NCBI GenBank assembly: GCA_016866775.1
Contig: VGLJ01000003.1
Location: forward strand, 62,001-126,000
Length of the DNA stretch: 64,000 nt
From: Candidatus Rokuibacteriota bacterium
Lineage (GTDB): Bacteria > Methylomirabilota > Methylomirabilia > Rokubacteriales > CSP1-6
Direction: 5' to 3'
The position numbers were made by a program, and so were the translations under genes. Of this stretch, positions 10,631-19,608 are shown one piece after another. The notes below the pieces were generated by a model that did not search any database, was not told the DNA's origin, and was given only the letters and a program-made list of their open reading frames with translations. Within the stretch, counting starts at the first letter, position 1. Each line of letters starts with the position of its first letter.

Positions 10631-10891
10631 TCATCGCCCGTACACGAGGAATGCGCCCGTCAACGTCGTCAGGGCGACGACGATGCCGATCGCGATCAGG
10701 AGCGGGCCCACGAAGACGAGCGACAGCACGCGGGAGTCGTAGCGCAGGTGCATGAAGAACAGCACCACGAGCGCGAACTTGCCGGCGGACATCACGAGCA
10801 GCAGCGGCACCACGATCGGCGTGAGCGCGCGGATGTAGAGCACCGCGAACTCGAGCGCGGTGATCACCGTGAGGATCACCGCCACCTTCAC
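10631..10891 (-). CDS. Cytochrome c oxidase subunit IV (prokaryotic type)
   Basis: Short membrane protein, 86 aa from the only in-frame GTG, with three hydrophobic helices and the FFMHLRYDSR motif seen in bacterial subunit IV (CtaF/CyoD-like). The frame is open back to the stop of the preceding fused subunit, and the coding sequence AEAHSGGHAG upstream of the GTG resembles the usual His-rich N-terminus. The real start may therefore be a non-standard codon near 10940. It lies between ctaDE and ctaG, as expected. Confidence 0.75.
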   Translation of the reverse strand: MKVAVILTVITALEFAVLYIRALTPIVVPLLLVMSAGKFALVVLFFMHLRYDSRVLSLVFVGPLLIAIGIVVALTTLTGAFLVYGR

Positions 10892-10941
10892 GTAGATGGC
10901 GACGCCGGCGTGGCCCCCGGAGTGGGCCTCGGCTTCGGCGA

Positions 10942-13353
10942 CTACGGGATCAGGTACACGAGGGTGAAGATCGCGATCCATACGATGTCCACGAAGTGCC
11001 AGTAGAGGCCGGCGACCTCGACCTTCAGCGCGTCGGCGACCGTGAGGCGGCCGCGCAGGTCGAGGATCAGCAGCGTGGTGAGCCACGTCACCCCGATGGC
11101 GACGTGCCCGCCGTGAAAGCCCGTGAGCGTGAAGAACGTGGAGCCGAAGAGGTTCGTCCGGAGCGTGAGCCCCTCGTGGACGAACTCCGTGAACTCCCAC
11201 GCCTGGAAGCCGAGGAAGATCACGCCGAAGAGCACGGTCCCCGCGAGCCAGAGCCGCGTCTGCGTGCGATCCCCCCGCTGCGCCGCCGCGAGCGCCAGCA
11301 CCATCAGCAGCGACGACATGAGCAGGTCGAACGTGCTCAGCGTCGTCAGCGGCAGGTTGAGGATCTCGTGCGGATGCGGTCCCACCACGTTGCGTCCCTT
11401 GTACGCGAGGTACGTCGCGATGAGCGTGCCGAAGAAGAAGCACTCGGAGCCGAGGAACGTCCACATCGCCAGCTTGCGGTGGTCCACGGCCAGCTCGCCC
11501 ACCTGGTGGGCGTGCGCGGGATTGCCATGGTGCTCGAGCGCGAACGCGAAGATCGCGACGACCGTGACCGCGGCGCCGGCCACGACGAGCGCCAGATGCG
11601 TGAGCGCGCCGACGGCGGCCGCGAGGATGCCGACGGCGGCGACGATCGGCCAGAACGACGGCGCCGGGAGGTGGATCCCGTGCGGCTCCGGCATCGGCGG
11701 GCGCGGAACGGGCTTGCGCCCGTGGCGGTCGCCGTACTTCTCGCGCCAGAACGTGTCGCGGCTGTAGACCGGCGGAATCTGGTCGAAGTCGTGCACCGGC
11801 GGCGGCGAGGAGGTCCGCCACTCGAGCGTGCGGCCGTCCCACGGATCGCCGGCGGCGCGCGCGCCGCGGCGCATGGTCAGCGCCGCGTTGACGAGGAAGA
11901 GCGCGACGCCGAGCCCCAGCACGAACGCGCCCGCCGTCGAGACGAAGTTCCACAGCGTCCACCCCGCGTCGGCAGGGTAGGTGTAGATCCGCCGCGGCAT
12001 GCCGAGCGCGCCGAGGAAGTGCTGCGGGAAGAACGCGACGTTGAAGCCGAGGAACATCGTCCAGAAGTTGATCCGGCCGAGCCGCTCGTCGAGCAGCCGC
12101 CCCGTCATCTTCGGCCACCAGTAGTAGAGCCCGGCGAAGATCCCGAAGAGCGTGCCGCCGATCAGCACGTAGTGCATGTGCGCGACGACGAAGTAGCTGT
12201 CGGTTTGCTGGAGATCGACGGGCGGCGACGCGTGCATGACGCCGGAGAGGCCGCCGATGGTGAAGACACCGAGGATGCCCGCGGCGAAGCGGAAGGCGGT
12301 CGTGACGTGGATCCGCCCGCCCCAGAGCGTCGCGAGCCAGTTGAAGATCTTGATGCCGGTCGGGATCGCGATGAGCATGGTCGCGATCGAGAACGCGGCG
12401 TCGGCGACCGGCCCCATCCCCGACGCGAACATGTGGTGGCTCCACACGCCGAAGCCGAGGAAGGCGATGAGGATGCCGGAGTAGATCATGACCGGCGCGC
12501 CGAAGAGCGGCTTGCGCGCGAAGGTCGGGATGACCTCCGACACGATGCCGAACGCGGGCAGGATGAGGATGTAGACCTCCGGGTGGCCGAAGGCCCAGAA
12601 GACGTGCTGCCAGAGGTGGAGATCCGCACCCGCGGCCACGTCGAAGAAGTGCGTGCCGAAGAACCGGTCCATCATCAGGAAGATCAGCCCGACGGTGATG
12701 ATCGGAAACGCGAGCACGACGAGGAACTGCACGATCAGGCTCATCCAGACGAAGAGCGGCATCCGCATCAGCGTCATGCCCGGCGCGCGCATGTTCATGA
12801 TGGTCACGGCGAAGTTGACGCTCGCCACCACCGACGAGACGCCGAGGACCTGCAAGCCGATCACCCAGAAGTCGATGCTCGGGCCCGGGCTGAACGGCCG
12901 CGTCGTCAGGTTCGCGTAGCCGAACCAGCCGCCGTCGGGCGGCGTCCCGACGAGGAAGCTCAGGTTGATGAAGATGCCGCCCGACAGGTAGACCCAGTAC
13001 GAGAACGCGTTCAGCCGCGGGAACGCGACGTCGCGCGCGCCGATCATCAGCGGGATCATGTAGTTGAAGAACATCGCGTTCAGCGGCATGACGGCGAGGA
13101 AGATCATCGTCGTGCCGTGCATGGTGAACAGCGCGTTGTAGAACTCGGCGCCCACGATGCGCTGGTGCGGCAGCGCCAGCTGCAGGCGGATCAGCAGCGC
13201 TTCGAGCCCGCCCACGAGCAGGAACACGAAGGCCGTGACGCCGTAGAGGATCCCGATCCGCTTGTGATCGACGGTCGTGAGCCACGCGACGAGGCCGGTC
13301 GCCTCGGCGTGCGCCGCGACCGGATGGGGGTGCGTGTCGATGCGCGTCGCCAT
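10942..13353 (-). CDS. ctaD: Cytochrome c oxidase subunit I/III fusion
   Basis: 803 aa fusion of the catalytic subunit I (about 1-570) with subunit III (about 590-803), as known for Thermus caa3 oxidase. Subunit I has TTVDHKRIG, the heme-copper motif GHPEVYILILP, the two-histidine WSHHMFASGM and VAHMHYVL. The subunit III part has WTFLGSECFFFGTL, GFHGGHVAIG and the terminal LYWHFVDIVWI. It reduces oxygen using electrons from the ctaC-encoded CuA/heme c subunit. Its ATG overlaps the ctaC stop (ATGA). Confidence 0.95.
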   Translation of the reverse strand: MATRIDTHPHPVAAHAEATGLVAWLTTVDHKRIGILYGVTAFVFLLVGGLEALLIRLQLALPHQRIVGAEFYNALFTMHGTTMIFLAVMPLNAMFFNYMIPLMIGARDVAFPRLNAFSYWVYLSGGIFINLSFLVGTPPDGGWFGYANLTTRPFSPGPSIDFWVIGLQVLGVSSVVASVNFAVTIMNMRAPGMTLMRMPLFVWMSLIVQFLVVLAFPIITVGLIFLMMDRFFGTHFFDVAAGADLHLWQHVFWAFGHPEVYILILPAFGIVSEVIPTFARKPLFGAPVMIYSGILIAFLGFGVWSHHMFASGMGPVADAAFSIATMLIAIPTGIKIFNWLATLWGGRIHVTTAFRFAAGILGVFTIGGLSGVMHASPPVDLQQTDSYFVVAHMHYVLIGGTLFGIFAGLYYWWPKMTGRLLDERLGRINFWTMFLGFNVAFFPQHFLGALGMPRRIYTYPADAGWTLWNFVSTAGAFVLGLGVALFLVNAALTMRRGARAAGDPWDGRTLEWRTSSPPPVHDFDQIPPVYSRDTFWREKYGDRHGRKPVPRPPMPEPHGIHLPAPSFWPIVAAVGILAAAVGALTHLALVVAGAAVTVVAIFAFALEHHGNPAHAHQVGELAVDHRKLAMWTFLGSECFFFGTLIATYLAYKGRNVVGPHPHEILNLPLTTLSTFDLLMSSLLMVLALAAAQRGDRTQTRLWLAGTVLFGVIFLGFQAWEFTEFVHEGLTLRTNLFGSTFFTLTGFHGGHVAIGVTWLTTLLILDLRGRLTVADALKVEVAGLYWHFVDIVWIAIFTLVYLIP

Positions 13354-14303
13354 CACTGCAGCGCGAGGAGGTACGCGGCGAGCGCGCGCGCCTGCTCGTC
13401 GGTGAGCCGGAACGGAGGCATCTTGGCGCCGGGCTTGAGCGCCGGCGCGTCGCGCACCCACGCGACGAGATTCTGCGGCGTGTTCGGCAGCATGCCGGCG
13501 CCGAGCGTCGTGCGCGAGCCGAAGTGCGTCAGATCGGGGCCGAGGGTGCCCGCGGACACGCCGCGGACCGTGTGGCAGCCGACGCACGCGCTCGCGGCGA
13601 AGAGCGCCTTGCCCGTGGTCGCGGGCTCACCGGCGGGCTCGACGGCGGGCGCGCGCTGCGCCCTCACCCACGCGTCGAAGCGCTCGGGCGCGTGCACGAC
13701 CACGCGCATGCCCATGTTCGCGTGCGAGGCGCCGCAGAACTCCGCGCACTGCCCCCAGAAGTCGCCGGCGGACGACGGCATCAGCGTCATCGTGTTCGCG
13801 CGGCCCGGCACCACGTCCCGCTTGCCGCCGAACTTCGGCACCCAGAAGCTGTGAATCACGTCCGGGCCCTCGAGGCGGAAGACCACGCGGCGTCCCGCGG
13901 GCACCACGAGCTCGTTGGCGGTGACGACGCCGAGCGACGGATACGAGAACTCCCACCACCACTGGTAGCCGCGCACGACGACCTCGAGCGCGTCGCGCGG
14001 CGTCGCCAGCGTCTGCGTGCGGAAGATCACCTGGATGGTCGGCACCGCGATGACCAGCAGCACGATCGCCGGTCCGAGCGTCCACGCGATCTCGAGCCAC
14101 GGGCGGCCGTGGCTCTGTGCCGGCAGCGGCGCGCCGGGCCGCTCGCGGAACCTGACGAGCACGTAGCCGAGCACCGCGAAGACGAGCGTGCCGATGGCGA
14201 CGCAGATCCACGTGATCAGGCCGTAGAGCGCGAGGACGTCGCGCGCCATGTCGGAGGCGGCGACGACCGTGGACATCGGGCCGTCCCAGGCGAAGGGGCC
14301 CAC
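13353..14303 (-). CDS. ctaC: Cytochrome c oxidase subunit II with cytochrome c domain
   Basis: 316 aa subunit of a caa3-type oxidase. Two N-terminal membrane helices lie at about 28-50 and 72-95. The periplasmic cupredoxin domain carries the CuA ligands His151, Cys186, Cys190, His194 and Met197 (CAEFCGASHANM). A C-terminal cytochrome c domain has C240-VGC-H244 and a distal Met in KMPPF. It starts at GTG. Electrons pass from this heme c to CuA and then to the fused subunit I/III. The gene begins 7 bases after an unrelated M20 hydrolase gene. Confidence 0.95.
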   Translation of the reverse strand: MGPFAWDGPMSTVVAASDMARDVLALYGLITWICVAIGTLVFAVLGYVLVRFRERPGAPLPAQSHGRPWLEIAWTLGPAIVLLVIAVPTIQVIFRTQTLATPRDALEVVVRGYQWWWEFSYPSLGVVTANELVVPAGRRVVFRLEGPDVIHSFWVPKFGGKRDVVPGRANTMTLMPSSAGDFWGQCAEFCGASHANMGMRVVVHAPERFDAWVRAQRAPAVEPAGEPATTGKALFAASACVGCHTVRGVSAGTLGPDLTHFGSRTTLGAGMLPNTPQNLVAWVRDAPALKPGAKMPPFRLTDEQARALAAYLLALQ

Positions 14304-14310
14304 GCCGATC

Positions 14311-15549
14311 CTAGGCGCCGATGGTCAGGAGCGTGTGGAGCAGGACGTTGGTGCCCCGCTCGATCGCGCGGGGATCGCTCGTCTCGTCGGTGCGATGGCT
14401 CTTGCCGCCGACCGAGGGAATGAAGATCATGCCCGCCTCCGTCACGGCCGCGAGGTTCTGGGCGTCGTGGCCCGCCGCCGAGTACATCCGCTGCGTGCTG
14501 AAGCCGAGCTTGCCGCACACCGCCTCGATCGCGCTCTGCACGTTCGGCGAGCACGGCGCGGGGACCGTCGCCGACGTCGGCCGGATCTCGACCCGAAGCT
14601 GACGCTCGCCGGCGATGCGCTCCGCGATGTCGCGGCACTCGTTCCAGAGGCGCTCGAGCACGGCGGGATCGGGATCGCGCATCTCGTGCACCAGCTCCAC
14701 GCGCCCGGGGACGATGTTGGACGCGCCGGGATGGACGTAGACGACGCCGATGTTCGTCACGCTGACGTCGCTGCCGCGCGTGACGACGTGCTCGCGGGCG
14801 CGGAGCGCGTACTCGGCGGCGCCGAGGAACGCGTCGCGCCGCCGCGGCATGGGCGTCGTCCCCGCGTGATCGGCCTGTCCGTGAAAGATGAAGCGCGAGC
14901 GGCGCACGCCGACGATCGCCTGCACGATGCCGATCTCGACGCCCGCTTCCTCGAGCCGCGGGCCCTGCTCGATGTGCAGCTCGACGTACGACGCCACCGC
15001 GCCGGCCGGCGCCTTCGCTTCGGGGACGCGCGCGGGATCGAAGCCCGCGCGGCGCATGACGTCGACGAGCTTCTCGCCGTCGACGGCCGCCATCTCCGGC
15101 ATCTGCGCCGGATCGATGCCCTTGCAGAAGGCCCGCGAGCCGAAGAGGCTCCCGTAGCGTCCTTCCTCGTCGCTCCACGCCGCCACCGCGAGCGGCCGCC
15201 GCGGCGTGGCCTTCGCCTCGACGATCGTCTGCAGACACTCGAGCCCGGCGATCACCCCGAGCGCGCCGTCGAGCGTCCCGCCCTCCGGCACCGTGTCGAT
15301 GTGAGAGCCGGTGAGCACGATCGGCCGCTCGGCGCTGAAGCGGTCGGCGCCGATGGCCCCGAAGACGTTGCCCGCCCCGTCGACCCACGTCGTGAGGCCC
15401 GCGGCCCGCATCTCACCGAGCAGCCACGCGCGCGCCTCTTCGTAGGCGGATCCCCAGCAGTGGCGGGTCACGCCGCCGCCCGGCAACCCGCCGAAGCGGG
15501 AGAGCTCGGTGAGGCGGCGGGTCAAACGGGTCGCGCTGATGGAGAGCAC
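14311..15549 (-). CDS. M20-family amidohydrolase (N-carbamoyl amino acid hydrolase/allantoate amidohydrolase type)
   Basis: 412 aa zinc-dependent hydrolase of the M20 allantoate/N-carbamoyl-L-amino-acid/beta-ureidopropionase group. Metal-binding features are GSHIDTVPEGG, LDGALGV, SDEEGR, the histidine in ELHIEQGP, and the terminal GG.SH region. The dimerisation-domain signature FHGQADHAGTTPM is present. Members act on ureido or carbamoyl nitrogen compounds; the exact substrate cannot be read from sequence. It lies upstream of ctaC with a 7-base gap and is divergent from the acyl-CoA dehydrogenase operon. Confidence 0.88.
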   Translation of the reverse strand: MLSISATRLTRRLTELSRFGGLPGGGVTRHCWGSAYEEARAWLLGEMRAAGLTTWVDGAGNVFGAIGADRFSAERPIVLTGSHIDTVPEGGTLDGALGVIAGLECLQTIVEAKATPRRPLAVAAWSDEEGRYGSLFGSRAFCKGIDPAQMPEMAAVDGEKLVDVMRRAGFDPARVPEAKAPAGAVASYVELHIEQGPRLEEAGVEIGIVQAIVGVRRSRFIFHGQADHAGTTPMPRRRDAFLGAAEYALRAREHVVTRGSDVSVTNIGVVYVHPGASNIVPGRVELVHEMRDPDPAVLERLWNECRDIAERIAGERQLRVEIRPTSATVPAPCSPNVQSAIEAVCGKLGFSTQRMYSAAGHDAQNLAAVTEAGMIFIPSVGGKSHRTDETSDPRAIERGTNVLLHTLLTIGA

Positions 15550-15568
15550 GATTCGCGGAGTATATGCC

Positions 15569-15598
15569 TTGACTTGATTCGCGCGCGGTCCCTACAAT
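15569..15598 (+). promoter_or_regulatory. Sigma70-like promoter of acyl-CoA dehydrogenase operon
   Basis: TTGACT at 15569-15574, an 18-base spacer, and TACAAT at 15593-15598. A CCAC-CGTTCA-GTGG inverted repeat lies just downstream, over the expected start of transcription, and AGGAGG precedes the GTG start codon. Confidence 0.65.
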
Positions 15599-15630
15599 GA
15601 ACCACCGTTCAGTGGGGCCAGGAGGACTCT

Positions 15631-16821
15631 GTGGACTTCACATTGACGCCCGATCAGGAAGCGTTTCGCGAGCGTGTCCGCTCGTGGCTCAAGGCCAACA
15701 TTCCGGCCGACTGGCAGCGCAAGATCGGGTCCTCCGACGTGCCTCGACCCGAAGCCTACGAGTTCCTCCGGCGGTGGCAGCACACGCTCCACGACGCCGG
15801 CTTCATCGGGCTCACGTGGCCGAAGGAGGCCGGCGGCCAGGGCCTGACGTTCATGGAAGAGCTGATCCTGCACGAGGAGATGGCCGTCGCGAAGGCGCCC
15901 CCGATGCTCAACATCCTCGGGGTCGGCATGGCCGGGCCCACGATCATCGCGTACGGCACCGAGGCGCAGAAGAAGCGCTATCCCGCGAAGATCCTCTCGT
16001 GCGAGGAGATCTGGTGCCAGGGCTACTCCGAGCCGAACTCCGGCTCCGACCTCGCGGGACTGCAGACCCGCGCGGTGAAGGACGGCGATCACTACGTCAT
16101 CAACGGCCAGAAGGTGTGGACGTCGCTCGCGCACATCGCCGACTGGATGATGCTGCTCGCGCGCACGGACCCCGACGCGCCGAAGCACAAGGGCATCACG
16201 TACTTCCTCCTCGACATGAAGACGCCCGGCGTGACGGTGAAGCCGCTCAAGCAGATCACCGGCGACCCGGAGTTCAACGAGGTCTTCTTCGACAACGTGC
16301 GCGTGCACGAGTCGCAGGTGCTCGGTGAGGTCAACGGGGGCTGGCAGGTCGGGCTCACGACGCTGATGTACGAGCGTCTCGCGCTCGGCTTCGGCCTGCA
16401 GGTGCGGCTGCGCATCACGCTCGAGAGCCTGATCGAGCTGGCGCGGAAGATGGAGAAGAGCGGGCGCACGGTGACGAAGGATCCGGTCATGCGGCAGAAG
16501 ATCGCGCAGCTCTGGATCGACACCGAGTCGCTGAAGTACACGGGCGCGCGCGCGATCACCAAGCTCCTGAAGGGTGAGATGCCGGGTCCCGAAGCGTCCG
16601 CGGGGAAGATGGTGTGGGTCGAGACGCACCAGCGCCTGCAGGAGCTCGCGATGGAGATCGAAGGGCCCTACTCGCAGCTGATGCAGGGCACCGACTGGGC
16701 GCTCGACGGCGGCACGTGGCAGTACACGTTCCTCCGCTCGCGCGCGAACTCGATCGAGGGCGGCACGACGGAGATCCAGAAGAACATCATCGGCGAGCGC
16801 GTGCTCGGCCTGCCGAAATAG
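15631..16821 (+). CDS. Acyl-CoA dehydrogenase (large-subunit type)
   Basis: FAD-dependent acyl-CoA dehydrogenase of 396 aa that introduces the alpha,beta double bond into an acyl-CoA. WCQGYSEPNSGSDLAGL and VINGQKVWTS are family flavin/substrate motifs. The C-terminal region has SIEGGTTEIQKNII. It starts at GTG with AGGAGG 7 bases upstream. Eight bases later comes a second acyl-CoA dehydrogenase; such large/small pairs occur in pimeloyl-CoA (PimC/PimD) and steroid side-chain systems and often form heteromers. Substrate unknown. Confidence 0.92.
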   Translation: MDFTLTPDQEAFRERVRSWLKANIPADWQRKIGSSDVPRPEAYEFLRRWQHTLHDAGFIGLTWPKEAGGQGLTFMEELILHEEMAVAKAPPMLNILGVGMAGPTIIAYGTEAQKKRYPAKILSCEEIWCQGYSEPNSGSDLAGLQTRAVKDGDHYVINGQKVWTSLAHIADWMMLLARTDPDAPKHKGITYFLLDMKTPGVTVKPLKQITGDPEFNEVFFDNVRVHESQVLGEVNGGWQVGLTTLMYERLALGFGLQVRLRITLESLIELARKMEKSGRTVTKDPVMRQKIAQLWIDTESLKYTGARAITKLLKGEMPGPEASAGKMVWVETHQRLQELAMEIEGPYSQLMQGTDWALDGGTWQYTFLRSRANSIEGGTTEIQKNIIGERVLGLPK

Positions 16822-16829
16822 GGGCGCGT

Positions 16830-17957
16830 ATGGACTTTGGATTCAGCCCGGAGCAGGAGATGCTCCGCGCGACCGCGCGGAAGTTCCTCGAGAACGAGTG
16901 CAAGTCCGAGTTCGTGCGCGCGCGCATGGCGGAGCCGGCGGGCGTCACCGACGAGTTCTGGAAGAAGCTCGGCGAGCAGGGCTGGCTCGGGCTGGTCTAT
17001 CCGGAAGAGTTCGGCGGCACCGGTCTCGGCTTCGTCGACCTGACGGTCTTGATGGAAGAGATGGGGCGCGCGGTCATGCCCGGGCCGTTCCTCTCCACGC
17101 TGCTGGGCGGGCTCGCGATCCTCGAAGCCGGCTCGAGCGACCAGAAGAAGGAGTGGCTCGGCAAGATCTCCGACGGCACCGCGAAGGCGACGCTCGCGTG
17201 GACGGAGCCGAGCGCGCGCTGGGACGCCCCCGGCGTGACCACCACGGCGCGCGCGGCCGGCGGCGGGTTCACGCTCACCGGCACGAAGCTCTTCGTGCCG
17301 GACGCGCACGTCGCGGACGTGCTGGTGGTGGTCGCGCGGACGTCCGAAGGCAAGCGCGCGGAGGACGGTGTGAGCCTCTTCCTCGTCCCGCGCGGCGCCA
17401 AGGGCCTCACGACGAAGCTCCTGCCCACGATGGACCAGACCCGCAAGCTCTGCGAGGTCAAGCTCGAGGACACGCCGGCGACGCTGCTCGGCGCGAAGGA
17501 CGGCGGCTGGGCGCCGCTCGAGCGCGTGGTCCAGCGCGCGACGGTCGCGCTGTGCGCCGAGATGTGCGGCGGCGCGCAGAAGGTCCTCGACATGACGACC
17601 GAGTACGCGAAGATCCGCATCGCGTTCGGCAAGCCGATCGGCTCGTACCAGGGCGTGAAGCATCGCGCGGCGGACATGCTCGTGGACGTCGAGAACGCGA
17701 AGTCGCTGACGTACTACGCGGCGTGGGCGGTGGACGAGAACGTCCCCGAGGCGGCGCTGGCGAGCTCGATGGCGAAGGCCTACACGTCCGACGCGTACCG
17801 CAAGGTGGCGGGCGCGGGGATCCAGCTCCACGGCGGCATCGGCTTCACGTGGGAGCACGACCTGCACCTCTACTTCAAGCGGGCGAAGTCGTCGGAGTTC
17901 ACGTTCGGCGACGCGACGTACCACCGGGAGAAGGTCGCGCAGCTCATCAACCTGTAG
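16830..17957 (+). CDS. Acyl-CoA dehydrogenase (small-subunit type)
   Basis: 375 aa acyl-CoA dehydrogenase paired with the preceding one. The N-terminal helical domain contains GWLGLVYPEEFGGTGLGF. The flavin-domain serine/threonine motif is degenerate (LAWTEPSARWD), whereas the C-terminal domain keeps QLHGGIGFTWEHDLHLYFKR, with the histidine/glutamate features of PimD-like or FadE small subunits. The pair is probably a heteromeric enzyme in fatty or dicarboxylic acyl-CoA breakdown. A GC hairpin follows the stop. Confidence 0.92.
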   Translation: MDFGFSPEQEMLRATARKFLENECKSEFVRARMAEPAGVTDEFWKKLGEQGWLGLVYPEEFGGTGLGFVDLTVLMEEMGRAVMPGPFLSTLLGGLAILEAGSSDQKKEWLGKISDGTAKATLAWTEPSARWDAPGVTTTARAAGGGFTLTGTKLFVPDAHVADVLVVVARTSEGKRAEDGVSLFLVPRGAKGLTTKLLPTMDQTRKLCEVKLEDTPATLLGAKDGGWAPLERVVQRATVALCAEMCGGAQKVLDMTTEYAKIRIAFGKPIGSYQGVKHRAADMLVDVENAKSLTYYAAWAVDENVPEAALASSMAKAYTSDAYRKVAGAGIQLHGGIGFTWEHDLHLYFKRAKSSEFTFGDATYHREKVAQLINL

Positions 17958-17964
17958 GCACCAT

Positions 17965-17994
17965 GCGCCGCCGCTTCGGCGCGGGCGGCGGCGC
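17965..17994 (+). terminator. GC-rich hairpin after acyl-CoA dehydrogenase pair
   Basis: GCGCCGCCGC (17965-17974) pairs perfectly with GCGGCGGCGC (17985-17994) around a 10-base loop, 8 bases after the stop codon. No T-tract follows. Confidence 0.45.
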
Positions 17995-18002
17995 CCGCAC
18001 GC

Positions 18003-18008
18003 TAGAAT
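18003..18008 (+). promoter_or_regulatory. -10 hexamer of Nudix gene, leaderless spacing
   Basis: TAGAAT ending 7 bases before the GTG start of the Nudix hydrolase gene, with no ribosome-binding site between. No good -35 hexamer, because the hairpin of the previous gene occupies the position. Confidence 0.45.
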
Positions 18009-18015
18009 CGCCTTC

Positions 18016-18804
18016 GTGACCGCACCAGCCGTTCCGAGACCTGCCGCATCGGTGGTGCTCGTACGCGATGCCGCCACGGCCGCGGGCGTCGAGGTCTACA
18101 TGATCCGGCGCAACCGCGGGATGAAGTTCCTCGGCGGCTACTACGCGTTTCCCGGAGGGAAGGTCGATCCGGCCGACGGCGAGCCGCGCGCCGTCGCGCA
18201 CGTGCGCGGGGTCACGGCGGACGAGTGCGCGCGATGCTTCACCGACGGCGTCGCGCCGATCGCGTACTGGATCACCGCCGCGCGCGAGCTCCTGGAGGAG
18301 ACCGGCGTGCTGCTCGCGTGCGACGGCAAGGGCCGGCACATCGACGTGGCGCAGGACGCGATCGACGCGTGCCGCCGCGAGGTGATGGACGGCGCCGCGT
18401 TCGTCGACACGCTCGCGCGGCGTGCGTGGCACGTCGACCTCCGCGCGCTGCGCTACCTCTCGCACTTCACGACGCCGCCGCGGAGTCCGATCCGCTTCAC
18501 CGCGCGCTTCTTCCTCTGTCCGCTCCCGCCGGGCCAGGCGCCGCGCCTGTTCACCGAGGAGACGTCGGAAGGGTTCTGGATCGCGCCTCACGAGGCGTAC
18601 TGGAAGTACGTCGACGGCGAGATGGCGATGGCCGAGCCCGCGGAGTACGCGGTCGGCTATCTCGCGCAGTTCGAGTCGCTCGACGCGCTGTGGCCGGCGC
18701 ACGCGGACGGGCAGGCGCGCTTCGAAGGCATCAGTCACCGCAGCGAGCGCATCGCCGACGACTGGAAGACCGCACGGTTCGCGTATCGAGCGAGGCGATC
18801 GTGA
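18016..18804 (+). CDS. NUDIX hydrolase (NUDT19/CoA-diphosphatase-like)
   Basis: 262 aa Nudix hydrolase. The start of the Nudix box (FPGGKVDPADGE, residues 45-56) is separated from its catalytic second half (A-A-RELLEETGV, 89-97) by an insertion of about 30 residues. This layout is seen in NUDT19-like acyl-CoA/CoA diphosphatases. That would fit a role in turning over CoA thioesters beside acyl-CoA dehydrogenases and a thioesterase. Start is GTG. The stop overlaps the next GTG by 4 bases (GTGA). Confidence 0.85.
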   Translation: MTAPAVPRPAASVVLVRDAATAAGVEVYMIRRNRGMKFLGGYYAFPGGKVDPADGEPRAVAHVRGVTADECARCFTDGVAPIAYWITAARELLEETGVLLACDGKGRHIDVAQDAIDACRREVMDGAAFVDTLARRAWHVDLRALRYLSHFTTPPRSPIRFTARFFLCPLPPGQAPRLFTEETSEGFWIAPHEAYWKYVDGEMAMAEPAEYAVGYLAQFESLDALWPAHADGQARFEGISHRSERIADDWKTARFAYRARRS

Positions 18805-19607
18805 GCCAGGCGTCGTCCGCGGCGCGCGGCCGGCGCGCCGAGCGGCTGCCGATCGGGCGGGAGATCACGTGGGGCGCCTTCCGCGGCACGCGGAAGTTCG
18901 AGTCGCCGTCCGAGCTGCCCGCCGGCTACGCCGACATGCTCGTGAAGATCCTCCACGCGCAGGCGTCGTCCGAGATCATGTCGGTGCTCACCTTCCGCGA
19001 CTACCTCGACCGCGCGCCGACGCTCGACGACCGCTGGGCGCTCGCGCGGGTCATCGCCGACGAGATGCGCCACGGGATGCAGGTCTGCCGCGTGCTGGAC
19101 GACTTCGGCGCGCCGGGCAAGGCCGTCGTCGCGCAGGTCATGGCGATGCGCCTGGGCGAGGCCAAGATGGACGCGTTCAACGAGCCGCTCGAGAGCTGGG
19201 GCGACCTGCTCGCGTTCATGACGCTGATCGACCGCGTGGGCGACTTCCAGCTCCGCAACTTCGAGGAGGGCAGCTACGCGCCGCTCGCGCGCGCGATCCC
19301 GCTCATGCTGCACGAGGAGCAGCTCCACATCGCGATCGGCGTGAATGGGATGCGCCGGATGGTGAGCGATGCGGAGTACTACGGCAGCGCGGCCGAGGCG
19401 CAGGCGCTCGTCGACCGCTGGTACCCGCGCGCGCTCGACATGTTCGGCCACTCCGGCTCGGCGGCGAGCCGCCAGGCGATCGAGTGGGGCATCAAGAAGT
19501 GGGACAACGACGAGGTGCGCACGATGTACGTGGACGAGGTCGGGCAGGTGATTCGCGATCTCGGCCTCACCGTCCCGCCGCCGGATCGCGGCCGCCGCAT
19601 CGCCTGA
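18801..19607 (+). CDS. PaaA/PaaC-like ferritin-fold diiron protein
   Basis: 268 aa protein of the phenylacetate-CoA epoxidase (PaaA/PaaC) family. Two EXXH motifs, E88-M-R-H91 and E173-Q-L-H176, plus Glu58 provide a plausible diiron centre in a four-helix bundle. In this family the catalytic PaaA subunit epoxidises phenylacetyl-CoA, while PaaC is structural and has lost ligands; the intact motifs favour a catalytic type. No PaaB, PaaD or PaaE reductase genes are adjacent, so the electron donor is unknown. It is coupled to the Nudix and thioesterase genes. Confidence 0.82.
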   Translation: MSQASSAARGRRAERLPIGREITWGAFRGTRKFESPSELPAGYADMLVKILHAQASSEIMSVLTFRDYLDRAPTLDDRWALARVIADEMRHGMQVCRVLDDFGAPGKAVVAQVMAMRLGEAKMDAFNEPLESWGDLLAFMTLIDRVGDFQLRNFEEGSYAPLARAIPLMLHEEQLHIAIGVNGMRRMVSDAEYYGSAAEAQALVDRWYPRALDMFGHSGSAASRQAIEWGIKKWDNDEVRTMYVDEVGQVIRDLGLTVPPPDRGRRIA

Positions 19608-19608
19608 G

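Noticed and set aside
10996-13854. A plus-strand open frame of about 950 codons opposite the caa3 oxidase genes
   Set aside because: Antisense to the ctaD/E fusion and ctaC, both unmistakable; the translated product is charged low-complexity sequence.
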